A stretch of 64,000 bases of DNA from the NCBI GenBank assembly GCA_963580285.1, contig OY757015.1, forward strand, positions 148,736,082 through 148,800,081. Reading direction: 5' to 3'. This document shows positions 8,824 to 19,890 of the stretch, in pieces. Position 1 is the stretch's first letter. Each line of letters opens with the position of its first letter. The DNA comes from Lucinisca nassula (lineage: Eukaryota; Mollusca; Bivalvia; Lucinida; Lucinidae). The position numbers were made by a program, and so were the translations under genes. Under the pieces are notes generated by a model. That model did no database searches and had not been told where the DNA came from. It saw only the letters and a list, made by a program, of their open reading frames with translations.

Positions 8824-9882
8824 CTACATAATGCTGGTCTCGGTATACTGTTTCTGACCCTTGCAAGTATTGAGCATCGAGAACTTAGGAAGAGTTACTT
8901 GCCGCTTCATTCCTAATAGTCCCGCAGTATCACGTCGAAAATCCGTCCCAAAGAAGCTGTAGAGCACAAAATTCACCCCGTGGTTTAAGTATGTACAAAA
9001 TGAGACAATCACGCCAATGTAGTAATAATATCCTATTTCCCGAATGAAAGCATTTTCTACGAAGCCGGGTATTAATACTGCAACTGAAAACGGGGCGGAA
9101 GAAACCACATGCACTAGGCTCACAGCCAGCGCACGTGCCGTTATTCCGTTGCGACGCGAGTCCTTTTTAACTTCTTTTCGATGGAGTGTTATCTTACACA
9201 GAACAACCATGTTACAAACAGTAATTATAGCGGAAGGCACAGCGAAAATAAGGACAAAGTCCAAAAACCAAAAATGATATGATTTTTCATACTTAAATAT
9301 AAATGAGGAAGGATCCGCACCGCAGTATTCAAACGTGTTTGTTTCGTTTTTGTCCTTGACATTGTCAGTGACATCAGAGTAACTGGTCACAACGGTAGCG
9401 TGGTAATATTTACCATCCGGTTTCAACAGTAATTTACACCCAACCGTGTATGGTATATTTACTAGAAAACTTGCCACGGTCACAAAAACAATTATTGAAA
9501 TAGACGTTTTTTTACCCATCCACTTTGTTGACTTTTTAACCTGACATACAGAAAGCGTTCTCTCAGCAGTAAAACAAACAACTATCCACGTTGATAATAT
9601 CAAACCAAAATGAAACATAGTTGTTTCTATCTTACACAGCACAATATTAAGGTTCCTTGGTCGGACTTCTGAGAGAAACCCAGAAGCCCTGTCTGTGGCT
9701 GAGATACACAGCACCACGGAGTCAGCAATAGCTAAGGCTCGGAGGTATATTCCACCGGGTAGGTTCTTACACCGTTTTCCCATTGTCCATACAAGAAACG
9801 AAATAATATTTCCAAACATCCCTAAACAAATCATAAATGTTAAACATAATCCAATACCAAAATCAAAACCCTTTGAAGCCAT
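8824..9882 (-). CDS. Class A (rhodopsin-family) GPCR, peptide-receptor-like
   Basis: An uninterrupted 352-residue frame with seven predicted membrane segments. Visible landmarks: GN at 24-25 in TM1; LAIAD in TM2 (D54); C83 before TM3, pairing by family rule with C187 in loop 2; E107-R108-T109 in place of DRY; P215 in TM5; S262-A-P264 in TM6 without the usual CWxP; and NFVLY (304-308) in place of NPxxY in TM7, followed by a helix-8-like FFGTDFRR. Loop 2 has an N-glycosylation sequon (NET at 179-181). The outside N-terminus is only about ten residues. The start is supported by an in-frame TAA 15 bases upstream and a good context (AAGATGG). Such intron-poor receptors are common in expanded molluscan orphan families related to FMRFamide or other peptide receptors. 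The ligand is unknown; a role in sensing a peptide at the plasma membrane and coupling to a G protein is inferred from family only. Confidence 0.88.
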   Translation of the reverse strand: MASKGFDFGIGLCLTFMICLGMFGNIISFLVWTMGKRCKNLPGGIYLRALAIADSVVLCISATDRASGFLSEVRPRNLNIVLCKIETTMFHFGLILSTWIVVCFTAERTLSVCQVKKSTKWMGKKTSISIIVFVTVASFLVNIPYTVGCKLLLKPDGKYYHATVVTSYSDVTDNVKDKNETNTFEYCGADPSSFIFKYEKSYHFWFLDFVLIFAVPSAIITVCNMVVLCKITLHRKEVKKDSRRNGITARALAVSLVHVVSSAPFSVAVLIPGFVENAFIREIGYYYYIGVIVSFCTYLNHGVNFVLYSFFGTDFRRDTAGLLGMKRQVTLPKFSMLNTCKGQKQYTETSIM

Positions 9883-10785
9883 CTTGCGGTTGGTTTACAT
9901 AAGAGTCATAACTGTGCTTTATGTCAATATATCGTCATAGAAACAACAGCAACCGTTTGTTGTTGAATAGATTTAATACACCTGTTCTGCACATCCATTT
10001 TTTGTTCAATCAATAAGTCGACCATCATCTGGGAAATCATGATAATAATGCCTCAAAGGCGTCAGCTTTGCTTTCCATTCGTTTTTCTCAGGCACTCCTT
10101 GTTAAATTGTTTGAGCCCGTTCATTACCAATAAAAAGCCAAGCCTACAAGACAAAGCATCCGAAACATTTGTTCAGGTAAGTTCTCAAGAAAATCACCGA
10201 TGCCATTTTGACTGGCGTCATGAAGACACTGATCATAGTTCTGTGCGGATGAGCGTATTGATCGGTGTTTTCGATAGTCCACGTGAATTTTATTGGTTAT
10301 TTTGTTTGAGCTTAGATGCGACTGGCTTCATTTCTTCCATTACTACGATATTTGATCCTCTTGCCAGTGATTAAATACTAGCATTAGAATCGGAAATAAC
10401 TTTCAAATAAAGACAAATTCGATTGTTGTATTTCCGTGACCAATCATAAGTTAAAGTATAATGATAGAGACCTTTGCGTGACTACATACTCACAGACATG
10501 TTGCAATCTAAAATCACATAACATTATCGACAAAACACGGAAATTCTATGAAAATGTCACGTAAAAATCTATGAAATAAGTTTTTGAACACATTACCATT
10601 GCATATCATAAATAGAGACGTTAAAATATCATTATTAACCTAACCACACGTACTAGAGAATTCTGAGTGAATGTGAACAGTATCATCTCAGGCCTCTGTA
10701 ATTTACGCAATTTCAATTCGAAAAACACATTACAATGAAATTGGGTGTTAAGAAGAATGTACACTAGCACCTTTACTTCAAAACA
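9883..10785. other. Region upstream of the GPCR, no second gene seen
   Basis: It should contain the GPCR 5' flank. A plus-strand frame at 10039-10374 (111 codons) has no recognisable domain and is probably chance. No repeat family listed here is visible. Confidence 0.5.
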
Positions 10786-12770
10786 TGTTTTTATGTCACC
10801 AGGACATATTGTTTTTGTCCTGTCTGTTTGTTTGTTTCTACGTGGACAATTTTAACGTTGGATATAACTTATGAACCATTTGAGATAGAGTCTTTATATT
10901 TGCCATGTAGGTTCCTTGTGACAGGGGCTTTCCAAATATATAACAAAACTTTGACCTGTGACCTTGACTCATGACCTACTTGAAAGAAAAACGTGGACAG
11001 CTGTAATGTTGGTCATAACTTTTAAACCGTTTGCGATAAAGCCTTCATATTTAGCATGTAGGTTCCGTGTGCCAAGGGCTTTCCAAAATAAAAACAATGA
11101 CTTTAACCTTGACCCATGACCTACTTTAAAGAACTACGTGGACAACTATAACGTTGGTCATAACTTTTGAACCGATTGAGATATAGCCTTCATAGTTGGC
11201 ATGTTGGTTCTTTATTACAAGTGTTTTCCTTTCCAAGTAATAAAATAATCTGACATGTGACCTTGACCCATGACATACTTTAAAGAAAAAGAAATAACAT
11301 TGGCAATAACTACTGAACCGTTTGAGATAGAGCCTTCATATTTGGCATGTGGGTTCTTTGTGTGCAGGACTTCCCACTTACACAAAAAACAATTGACCTT
11401 TGACCTTGACCGGTGTCCTACTTTTAAGAAACCAATAACATTAAACCCTTTGAGATTATCAAAATGTTATGCATGTATTACTTGTACATGGCCAAATATG
11501 ATATATTGATTAGCAAGCAGTTATAGTCTATCGCCATTGATTGTTTGTTTATATTCACTTCTTTGATTCTCTTGTTGTTTACATGTTTGAAAACCTGGGA
11601 TTTTCAAATAAATTCTGAATTGTTAGATAGAGCCTTCATATTCTGCATGTCGGTTCCTTGTGACAAAGGCTCCACGTCCGTACAAACAAATCTGACCTGT
11701 GACCATGACCTTGACCACTGACCTACTTAAAATAGCATTGGCCATAACGTTTTAACCGTTTGAGATATAACCTTCATATTTTGCATGCAGATTCCTTGTG
11801 ACAAGGGCTTCAAGTCCATACAAAAACATTTTGACCTGTGACCTTAACCGTTGACCTACTTTAAAGCAAAAATAATATTGGCCAGAACTTTTGAACCGTT
11901 TGAGATAGAGCCATCCTATTTTGCAAGTAGGTTACTTGTGATAAGGGCTATACGTCCATACAAATAAATATGAACTGTGATCTTGTCCGTTGACCTACTT
12001 AAAAGAAACAATAACATTGGCAATAACTTTTGAACCGTTTCAGATAGAGTATTCGTATTTTGCTGGTAGGTTCCTTGTGACAAGGGCTTCACGTCCATGC
12101 AAAAAATTTGACCTGTGACCGTGACCTTGACAGTTGACCTACTTAAAAGAAAAAATAACATTGGTCATAACTTTTGAACCGTTTGAGATAGAGCCTTCAC
12201 ATTTTGCATGTAGGTTCCTTGTGACAAGGGCTCCACGTCCGTACAAACAAATCTGACTTGTGACCTTGACCGTTGACCTACTTAAAAGAAAAAAGTAGAT
12301 TGGCAATAACTTTTGAACCGTTGAGATAGAGCCTTCATATTTTGCATGTATGTTCCTTGTTACAAAACTTGACCTGTGACCTTGACCTTTGACCTACTTA
12401 AACGAACCAATATCATTGGCAATAACTTTTGAACCGTTTGAGATAGAGCCTATATATTTTGCTGGCAGGTTCTTTGTGACAAGGGCTTCAAGTCCATAAA
12501 AAAATTGACCTGTGACCGTGACTTTGACCATTGACCTACTTAAAAAATAACATAACTTTTGAACCGTTTGAGATATGTTGCATGTAGGTTCCTTTGACCT
12601 ATAACCTTGACCTAATTTACAGATAAAATTATAATTGGTCATAACTTTCGAACGGATTGAGTTCGAACCTTTATATTGAGCATGGAGGTTCCTTGTGACA
12701 ATGTCTTTCTACTCAAACAAAAAATCTTGACCTGTGGCCTTGATCTTGACTTGTGACTAACTTAAAAGAA
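10786..12770. repeat. Satellite of about 140-bp units, about 13 copies
   Basis: The marker GAACCGTTTGAGATAGAGCC recurs at about 10872, 11024, 11169, 11316, 11617, 11755, 11891, 12031, 12177, 12316, 12431, 12560 and 12651, so units are roughly 115-150 bp and diverged. Each also has CATGTAGGTTCCTTGTGACA, GGGCTTCACGTCCATACAAA and a run of TGACC words. At 12370-12395 four perfect TGACCT half-sites lie within 26 bases. Short minus-strand frames here are by-products. Confidence 0.9.
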
Positions 12771-12834
12771 AAAATGACCATGACCGGGGACATATTCGTA
12801 TTTTCGTATTTCACAAATACAAACCATTTTTTTT

Positions 12835-12836
<2 letters not shown>

Positions 12837-12865
<29 letters not shown>

Positions 12866-13091
12866 ACGGTCCTTTCAAGATTATTTCACTTGTTTTGAAC
12901 CAATCGTAAATCCGGTGGGCGAAAACCGGACTGCCCCGAGACAAAGCACCTGGCCTTCTGTTGCAGAACTTGGCGTCACACATGTGAACCGAGCCAGGCT
13001 CGAACCACATTGCCAGGCTCGAAACACAGCGGAGCGGTGAGAGACCCAATAAGTAAGAGGCAGCGCTCTTACCCATTAGGCCACTGAGAAG
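12837..13091 (-). mobile_element. SINE-G copy (tRNA-derived), CAAAA tail
   Basis: The minus strand starts CTTCTCAGTGGCCTAATGGG with TAAGAGCGC (A-box-like) and has B-box-like GTTTCGAGCC and GGTTCGAGCC. It ends in a (CAAAA)n tail, seen on the plus strand as GTTTT repeats at 12840-12860. This is the only copy seen in the window. Confidence 0.65.
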
Positions 13092-13234
13092 CGTATTACT
13101 ATGTCGTTGTAAACAAAAATTTGTTTAAAAAAATGAGTTGTTTTATCCATGTTGATTACCCAAAGGAATCCTTTATCTTTATTACAATGCTGCAAGGAAT
13201 GTTATAACTTTTTTGCAAATGACACGTTTTCTCC

Positions 13235-14385
13235 GAGATATTAATTTAAAGTTGATTTTTTGTCTAATTTCCTTCGAAATATTCCCCTTGAGCCAGAAAA
13301 CATCGTTTCAATTAATCCTGTTTTGGAAACAAGTTTCCTACACATCTCTGTTGGGTTCACCTGGTGCACTGCAGACAAAAATATGCTTCTAAAACCTAAA
13401 TCTCTGACCAGATAGGTGTATTTTTTGTCCATTTCGGAAAGAGGAAAAATCGCACGGGACCAGGTCTGGGCTGTAGGGAGGGTGATTCAAACAATGATCT
13501 TTTCAGACATCCAAACCTGTGCAACAGTTGAGTATTTGTTGACTCGGGCTTTGTTATGTAACAAACTGACGTGCTGAAAACCGGTTTTTGTACCTTCTAT
13601 TTTTCCCATGTTGTTCCTTTTCTTCAGAACAACATCATTTTAGAAGCTACCAGACACACAACTCCTTTTGTAGGAGTGGCCCAGAATTTCTGCGGAAAAT
13701 GGCGTAAAACATCTCCTTTGCTGTCAGTGTTTGTTTAGCTAAAGTTAGCCTTTTTGGTATATTCCAAAGTCAAAATCCTACTATCAACTTTTAACATTAC
13801 GAAAACACGCCTATACAAATGCATTGTAAACTTTACCGCCGGAAAAACAAACTTTTTAGATGAAAATTTTTGATATTTTTCTTATTTCTGCTCAAAATAT
13901 AGATAGTGGTTACTCGTTAGAACCGCCTCATCGAGGCGGTTCTAACGAGTACCTACAATGTTTATTTTAATCCAGAAATAAGAAAAATAAGGTTTAACCA
14001 TGTAAACCCCAGTGTTACTATTATAAATTTGGGTTCAAAGGGGTCAAGATTATATAGGCGTGTTTTCGTGATGACAAAAATACACCCAGTTTGGACACCA
14101 TCAAAATACATTTTACTGATAGTTTGGGTATTTTTCCAGCATTTGCTGTTCCATTTGCATCATTGTGCGTTTCTGTTCATCGGCGAGCAAAATGGGTATC
14201 CAACGAGCACTCATCTTCGTAATTTTAAAAACTTTCCTCAGAATGAGATGGACAGATGCTAAACCCAGGTTTGTCTTTCGTGACAGTGAAACGAACAACT
14301 TTCTCAGTAATGGAATTGATCTTATTAATGTTAGAGATGGTAACCTCATCTTTTGTAAACCATCAATAAGCTGTGACACATGATA
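13235..14385 (-). pseudogene. mariner transposase relic 1
   Basis: Scattered minus-strand pieces follow mariner order. A helix-turn-helix-side segment with SARWIPILLADEQKR is at 14113-14379, then a MITE-A insertion (13795-14073), a degraded middle with LLHNKARVNKY where family members have a catalytic HDNA motif (about 13520), PPYSPDLVPCDF near 13470, and a C-terminal piece ending GIFRRKL at about 13250. Several frameshifts and the D-to-N change in the HDNA motif show that it is inactive. Its continuity across 13672 shows that the left flank of the local duplication is original. Confidence 0.75.
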
Positions 14386-14638
14386 AATATCAAAATCTCA
14401 TTTGTTTATCCCGATAAATATCACATACCTCAAGATGTATGCTGACGACTTATACTATAGTGGACAATTAGCATTCTAAAACTAGTGAAGAAACGCATTT
14501 CTTTCTACTCTCTAAATACGAACTTAATAACTCCAAAACCTAAGACGTCTTTACGTCATCTAAAACTGGGTATTCAAGAATTTCATAAGAGTAGAAGTGA
14601 AGACAATGATCAGGAATCGATGCATTAAACTCACGCCT
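13672..14638. repeat. Direct duplication, unit A copy 1
   Basis: 967 bases nearly identical to 15005-15971 (differences seen: T/A at 13963/15296, a T/C near 14502/15835, and the junction). It contains half the mariner relic, a full MITE-A and the first 50 bases of a Penelope-like tail. Confidence 0.92.
13795..14073 (+). mobile_element. MITE-A, full copy, inside the mariner relic
   Basis: Ends are CATTACGAAAACACGCCTAT and, reversed, CATCACGAAAACACGCCTAT. The central hairpin (about 13905-13970) surrounds GCCTCATCGAGGC and the second module is on the right. Length is 279 bp. It splits the mariner sequence and so is younger. Confidence 0.88.
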
Positions 14639-14752
14639 GCCCAGGAAAATTGTTGATAGGTAAACTGACCGGCTCAAAAATGAATTTAAAAGTGTTGACT
14701 GGGCCGTTAAACTCCAATACAAAAAAAAACTTACTTACTTACTACTTACTTA

Positions 14753-14784
<32 letters not shown>

Positions 14785-15006
14785 TTCAAATGTCATTTGA
14801 TACAGCTGACAAGAAAGCGAGTAAACAATTTTCAAAATGTGCTTAATTAAAAGTGAACGGTCCGCGAAAGTGTGGATTCCATGAAATAGTATTACACTGC
14901 GTGACGATATCCATTATCTGAGACACATGCATACATAGATTATTAACTTTTAATAGCTACTGAAGCTAACTGATCACTTGGGTTTCTGAGACAGAATGCC
15001 CTGCAG
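14633..15006. repeat. Filler unit B copy 1 (source at 22124-22510)
   Basis: Matches 22124-22510 almost base for base (C/T in GGGCCGTTAAAC, and a shorter ACTT microsatellite). It includes the last ~90 bases of a SINE-B without its head, an (ACTT)n tract at 14732-14785 and unique DNA ending CCCTGCAG. It sits exactly between the two copies of unit A. Confidence 0.92.
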
Positions 15007-15127
15007 GAGTGGCCCAGAATTTCTGCGGAAAATGGCGTAAAACATCTCCTTTGCTGTCAGTGTTTGTTTAGCTAAAGTTAGCCTTTTTGGTATATTCCAA
15101 AGTCAAAATCCTACTATCAACTTTTAA

Positions 15128-15406
15128 CATTACGAAAACACGCCTATACAAATGCATTGTAAACTTTACCGCCGGAAAAACAAACTTTTTAGATGAAAAT
15201 TTTTGATATTTTTCTTATTTCTGCTCAAAATATAGATAGTGGTTACTCGTTAGAACCGCCTCATCGAGGCGGTTCTAACGAGTACCTACAATGTATATTT
15301 TAATCCAGAAATAAGAAAAATAAGGTTTAACCATGTAAACCCCAGTGTTACTATTATAAATTTGGGTTCAAAGGGGTCAAGATTATATAGGCGTGTTTTC
15401 GTGATG
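15128..15406 (+). mobile_element. MITE-A copy duplicated within unit A
   Basis: Copy of 13795-14073 made by the segmental duplication rather than by transposition; the flanks match as well. Confidence 0.9.
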
Positions 15407-15445
15407 ACAAAAATACACCCAGTTTGGACACCATCAAAATACATT

Positions 15446-15712
15446 TTACTGATAGTTTGGGTATTTTTCCAGCATTTGCTGTTCCATTTGCATCATTGTG
15501 CGTTTCTGTTCATCGGCGAGCAAAATGGGTATCCAACGAGCACTCATCTTCGTAATTTTAAAAACTTTCCTCAGAATGAGATGGACAGATGCTAAACCCA
15601 GGTTTGTCTTTCGTGACAGTGAAACGAACAACTTTCTCAGTAATGGAATTGATCTTATTAATGTTAGAGATGGTAACCTCATCTTTTGTAAACCATCAAT
15701 AAGCTGTGACAC
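15446..15712 (-). pseudogene. mariner transposase fragment (duplicated)
   Basis: Identical 88-residue frame to 14113-14379 with SARWIPILLADEQKR. It exists only because unit A was copied; the C-terminal half of mariner is absent. Confidence 0.8.
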
Positions 15713-15919
15713 ATGATAAATATCAAAATCTCATTTGTTTATCCCGATAAATATCACATACCTCAAGATGTATGCTGACGACTTATACTATAGTGGACAA
15801 TTAGCATTCTAAAACTAGTGAAGAAACGCATTCCTTTCTACTCTCTAAATACGAACTTAATAACTCCAAAACCTAAGACGTCTTTACGTCATCTAAAACT
15901 GGGTATTCAAGAATTTCAT

Positions 15920-16202
15920 AAGAGTAGAAGTGAAGACAATGATCAGGAATCGATGCATTAAACTCACACCTCGCATTGGAGACACCAAAAAGAAAGAAAG
16001 AGGAAGATGAAACAACTAGACCCTAATGGAAAAATCAATAGCGGAAAGTCAAAAGGAAAGTTACTTTCAAACATAATGGTCAATTGGATATCAAAAACAA
16101 AAAGTAAAAGCGATACACACACTCAAAGACAAATCATATCAAAAATAAACCGCGACAGAAGAACCGCCTTGGAATGGTCAGTGAAACGAATTCCATCAGT
16201 TT
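15920..16202 (-). mobile_element. Penelope-like 3' tail fragment
   Basis: The plus strand reads AGTGAAGACAATGATCAGGA... to ...GTGAAACGAATTCCATCAG, the reverse complement of a tail found at least nine times in the window. The element's 3' end (CCTCCACTTCTA in the other copies) is at the low coordinate. Confidence 0.75.
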
Positions 16203-17514
16203 GTTTTGGCTACAGCAGATAAGGCCGCTAACAATGTCGTCGGTCGTTGTTTGACGTCTCCACTATCTTAGCACTCTTCAGCAGGAGATTGGTGGTACAA
16301 AGGCCTATGAACTGCAGACTCTGACTGTAGAGAGGGCTGTAGTTGATGACCACGTTCGTCATTTAGCCACCAAGTTTGCTTATGCGTTACAGAAGGCCAA
16401 GACAAGCCTTCGTTATATTTGTTACATTAACTTCATAAAAGACTGTAGAAAGCACGATGTATTGATAAAACACGCTCTAGTACCACCACAGAACTTTCTA
16501 AAGTATTAACTTCATGTTTTACGGCCATCAAACACATGTGATTAAATATCTCGACGAAGTCTTCGACAGATCAGCGAGAAATCTGTTTTGGTCTATAAAA
16601 TATTCTAATGAATATTTAAATAAATTGAAATTCAGACGTTTTTGTGCTTCAAGTATGTCTACTTATGATTTTTCCAGCCTTTACACTACACCTCCTCATA
16701 ATCGTATAAAGACTTAACTGAATGGACAATTCAAAGGGAAGATTCCGTCTATCTTGCATGTAATGTAAGAAATCCTTTTTTTCACTTCTGAGGAGCATAA
16801 AAATAATCTTTATGGTCATGCCAGAAAGTCTCTGAAGCTCTCACCTTTCTACTTGACAATATTTACATAAGATTTGATACAAGGTTTTTTAAACAAATAG
16901 TAGGTATTCCAATGGGTACGAATTGCACACCCCTTGTGGCTGATATGTTCTTGTTTGTTATGAAAGAGTCTTCATGATGTCCCTTTTCGTAGAAATCCCT
17001 TTTCGTAGAAAACCAGTCTGAAATCATTGAAGCCATAAGCTCGACTTCTAGATATTTGCATGATTCATTAAATATTGACAATACCTATTTCGATGGTTTG
17101 CTCAGCAGTCTAATCCCCCCAAACATACACACACAGAACTTCAGTTAAATAAAGCAAATTCTTCTGATACCGAGACTCCATTTTTGGATTCACACCTGTC
17201 TACTGTAGACGGGTTTGTTTTCTGCAAAATTTTGATAAACGCGGTGATTTTGATTTTGAGATTGTAAATTTTCCTGTTTTGGATGGTGATGCGGCATTCT
17301 ATGACGTTTATATTTCGCAGTTAATTCGATTTGCCACAGTGTCTAGTCATGTAAATTACTTCAACACTCGAAATAAATTGTTAACTGCTAAACTTCTTAA
17401 TCAGGGTTATCGGTATCAAAAACTACACAAAGCCTTTTCTAAATTTTATAGACGTCATTCCGATTTAATTTTCAAAATCTCAATGTTGGACTTAAATCTC
17501 TTCTGCAACAAAGT
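16203..17514 (+). pseudogene. Penelope-like reverse transcriptase relic, plus strand
   Basis: Begins with an ADKAANNVVVV-like segment (about 16215), then SLYTTPPHN (about 16676, RT motif A region), GIPMGTNC at 16903-16926 (motif B) and YLHD at 17053-17064 where the family has YLDD, so a catalytic Asp is lost. A conserved C-terminal block follows (YISQLIRFATVSSHV, GYRYQKLHKAFSKFYRRH; 17279-17514). Frames are broken many times. No endonuclease domain is seen. Assignment to Penelope-like elements rests on the LYT..PH, MGTN and YLDD pattern and is probable rather than certain. It is cut at 17514 by an inverted tail fragment. Confidence 0.7.
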
Positions 17515-18061
17515 AGAAGTAAAACAAAGATCAGGGATCGATACAAATAAATTAATCCACCCATCAAAGACACCAAAGGGAAAGAAACACAAACATGAAG
17601 CGACCAGACCATAGTGGAAACCTAAACAAAGGAAGGCCATAAGGACAGTTACTTTCCCACAAGATGGCCATATGGCCATCCAAAATAAAAAGACACAAGT
17701 GATACACACAGTAAGTAACAAACAACAACATAAATATAACGCCACAGTAGAACCGCCTTGGAACGGTCAGTGGAAAGATTTCCACTGGGGGGGGGGGGCT
17801 TTAATCGATTTTACGTGGCTCATCAGTGCAACATCTCCGTGAACACAAATAATCAAAGAACCACAGAGGTGAGACAACGGTGAGGATTCGACAGCAAGAA
17901 ACCACTGAAATGCTGGAGCGAAAGAAAACCAACAGTTATACTCCGATGGGCCCGACCAGAGATAGAGCATCAGGCAACAACCAACATTACCTTGGATTAG
18001 ATCTCTCTAATTCTCAATAAGCCTTTACGTTGGAACCGCCATAGAATCTGAGACCTGACCC
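17515..18061 (-). mobile_element. Penelope-like 3' region, inverted
   Basis: Same tail as at 15920 but longer, extending into the region seen as TCGACAGCAAGAAACCACTG and GCCCGACCAGAGATAGAGCA. It contains a run of eleven G at about 17787-17797, a position that is also G-rich in other copies. Confidence 0.75.
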
Positions 18062-18640
18062 ACCGGCGTGCAATTAAAGAGGGAAGCAAAGTTGCCAACA
18101 GTGATTGGGTTTACTACCATGCACGCAATCTGTCGTATAACATCCATGTTCTACCCAATCTTTTTATATCGAAGGATGATTTTACGAAATTGGGTGCTGA
18201 AGTCATTGCGGTTATATATTTTTCTGAATTCATATACTAAGTCACCATAAAATTCGGGTTCCGATAGACCTTGTTGCAGAAGAGATTTAAGTCCAACATT
18301 GAATTTTGAAATTAAATCAGAATGGCGTCTATATAATTTTGAAAAGGCTTTGCATAGTTTATGGTACCGATAACCCTGATTAAGAAGTCTATCGGGATCC
18401 GAATTTTATGGTGTACTTGCAATGATTTCCGTACCCAATTTTATTCAATCTTTTTTCGATATGAAAAGATTGGGTACAACATACACACTAAACGACAGAC
18501 TGCGTGCATGGTAGTTAACTCACTCACGGTTGATAACATTACTGCCCTCTTTAATTGCACGCCAGTAAATCAGGCCTCTAATTCTATGACGGTTCTAGCA
18601 TAAGGGCTTACTTATGCAATGTTTGTTGGTACCTGATGAT
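18062..18640. repeat. Fold-back of two Penelope-like RT 3' ends
   Basis: 18062-18400 is the minus-strand end of the RT gene; about 18430-18600 is the same end on the plus strand. The arms (CGTGCAATTAAAGAGGGAAG with GGTTTACTACCATGCACGCA on the left, and their complements on the right) form an inverted repeat of roughly 140 bp per arm around a 230-bp centre. Confidence 0.75.
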
Positions 18641-18945
18641 CTGTCTCTTGAGTCTAACTATTGAATTTCTTTTGTTCCAGCATTTCAGTGGTTTGTTGCT
18701 GCCGAGTCCTCACCGTTGTTTCATCTCTGTGGTTGTTTGAATTTGGTGTGCTCGGAGATGTTGCACTGTTGAGTTAGGAAACCTTCATGCGGACTGAACA
18801 AATTATTTGTCTAAATCGCGACGGAATCAAGCGCGAGGATTACCGCCGCGTAAATTCGATTTAAGCCCCGCAGTGAAATTCTTTTCACTGTCCGTTTTAA
18901 GGCGTTTCTTCTGTCGCGATTTAGTTTTGTTATGTGGTTCTAACG
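18641..18945 (+). mobile_element. Penelope-like 3' region, plus orientation
   Basis: Reads CAGCATTTCAGTGGTTTGTT, GAGTCCTCACCGTTGTTTCA and GCGGACTGAACAAATTATTT, then stops near 18940 in the TCTGTCGCGATTTA segment, where a truncated MITE-A begins. Confidence 0.7.
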
Positions 18946-19101
18946 ATAGATCGTGGGTACACGTTACCTTTCGTTCTAACGAGCACCGACAATCAATATT
19001 TTAGCAGAAATAAGAAAAATAATATTCACCCTGTCAACCCCCAGTTTTACAATATAAAAGTGGGGTTCTGTGGGTTCAAAATTAGGTGTGTTTTCGTGAT
19101 G
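18946..19101 (+). mobile_element. MITE-A, right half
   Basis: A degraded central hairpin (TTCTAACGATAGATCGTGGG ... CGTTCTAACGAGCACCGACA), the second module around 19040-19075, and the right end TAGGTGTGTTTTCGTGATG. Confidence 0.7.
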
Positions 19102-19685
19102 AAAAGTATTTGAACTATTGAAGTTCAACTGTATGTTTTTATTCCGACAAAGCCGTGATAATGTAGTCTAAAGCTACGACAGATAATGTTTTACCAAGGA
19201 TTATGACCAAAAAGAGCAATAGAACTGTACCCATTCAAAACCAGAAAAAAAGGCCAAAGTTCCAGTTTAAAAGGGTGTCTGGTTGACTTTGTCCATTGTT
19301 TGTTTTAGAATTGATAATCATGCACTTTCAGTGAATAGTGTAGACCCCGATCAGACGCCACAATTCTGTGGCGTCTGATCTGGGCCTACAGTGTTTGCTA
19401 GTGTTTCATTTATTGGACGGCAGTCATCGATGGGTTGATAACAGAGACATCGAGCTGTAAATGCGTCCAGGATAAGCGGTTTTCTTACTCGCTTAAGTAG
19501 TTTGTTGCCATTATTCAGAAGCTGTCAGTCTGAGAATTAGTCTGGGTGAAAGTCACAGGAAGAAAGCATTTAAGAAATATTCAAGCCGGCAACTCGAATC
19601 CTAGCTATTGAAGATTTTTTTTATAAGTCTATTTGTTTTATTCTTTCTTCTTTTGGAATGTTTCAGCATCACAAACAACCAAATA
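19102..19685. other. Unassigned DNA with one Hairpin-B copy
   Basis: No gene is visible. A Hairpin-B core is at about 19336-19400 (CAGACGCCACAATTCTGTGG with GCGTCTGATC), with weaker outer arms. Confidence 0.6.
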
Positions 19686-19888
19686 CAGTGAAATTCCTAT
19701 ATTAAGACCACCTTTGGGACTGTTCAAAAGTGGTCTTTAAGACCACTTTTGAACAGTCCCAAAACAGTCCCAAAGGTGGTCTCTGACTATAGAACACTAT
19801 ATGCAGAAAACACAAAGAAATAATAACTACAACCTACTAAGCAGGATTAGTTTTAATTTGAGGTTGTATTAATAGCGGAATTTCACTG
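19686..19888. mobile_element. mariner-type MITE (203 bp) with TA target duplication
   Basis: Terminal inverted repeats begin CAGTGAAATTCC on both strands, with about 24 of 28 positions matching (CAGTGAAATTCCTATATTAA versus CAGTGAAATTCCGCTATTAA). TA flanks both ends (19684-19685 and 19889-19890). Inside is a second dyad, AAGACCACCTTTGGGACTGT... against ...CAGTCCCAAAGGTGGTCT, joined at AAGTGGTCTTTAAGACCACT. The CAGTG start and TA target are hallmarks of Tc1/mariner elements. A diverged copy is at 59773. Confidence 0.88.
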
Positions 19889-19890
19889 TA

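Larger units (their letters stand above)
15005..15971. repeat. Direct duplication, unit A copy 2
   Basis: Second copy of 13672-14638. Its right end runs without a break into the rest of a Penelope-like tail (to 16202), so its right flank is the original one. Confidence 0.92.

Noticed and set aside
10039..10374. A 111-codon plus-strand gene
   Set aside because: No domain, no homologous frame, no initiation context of note; length is compatible with chance.
14029..14262. Two identical 77-residue plus-strand proteins (also 15362-15595) as a duplicated gene pair
   Set aside because: They lie antisense to the mariner fragment and start inside MITE-A; identity comes from the segmental duplication.
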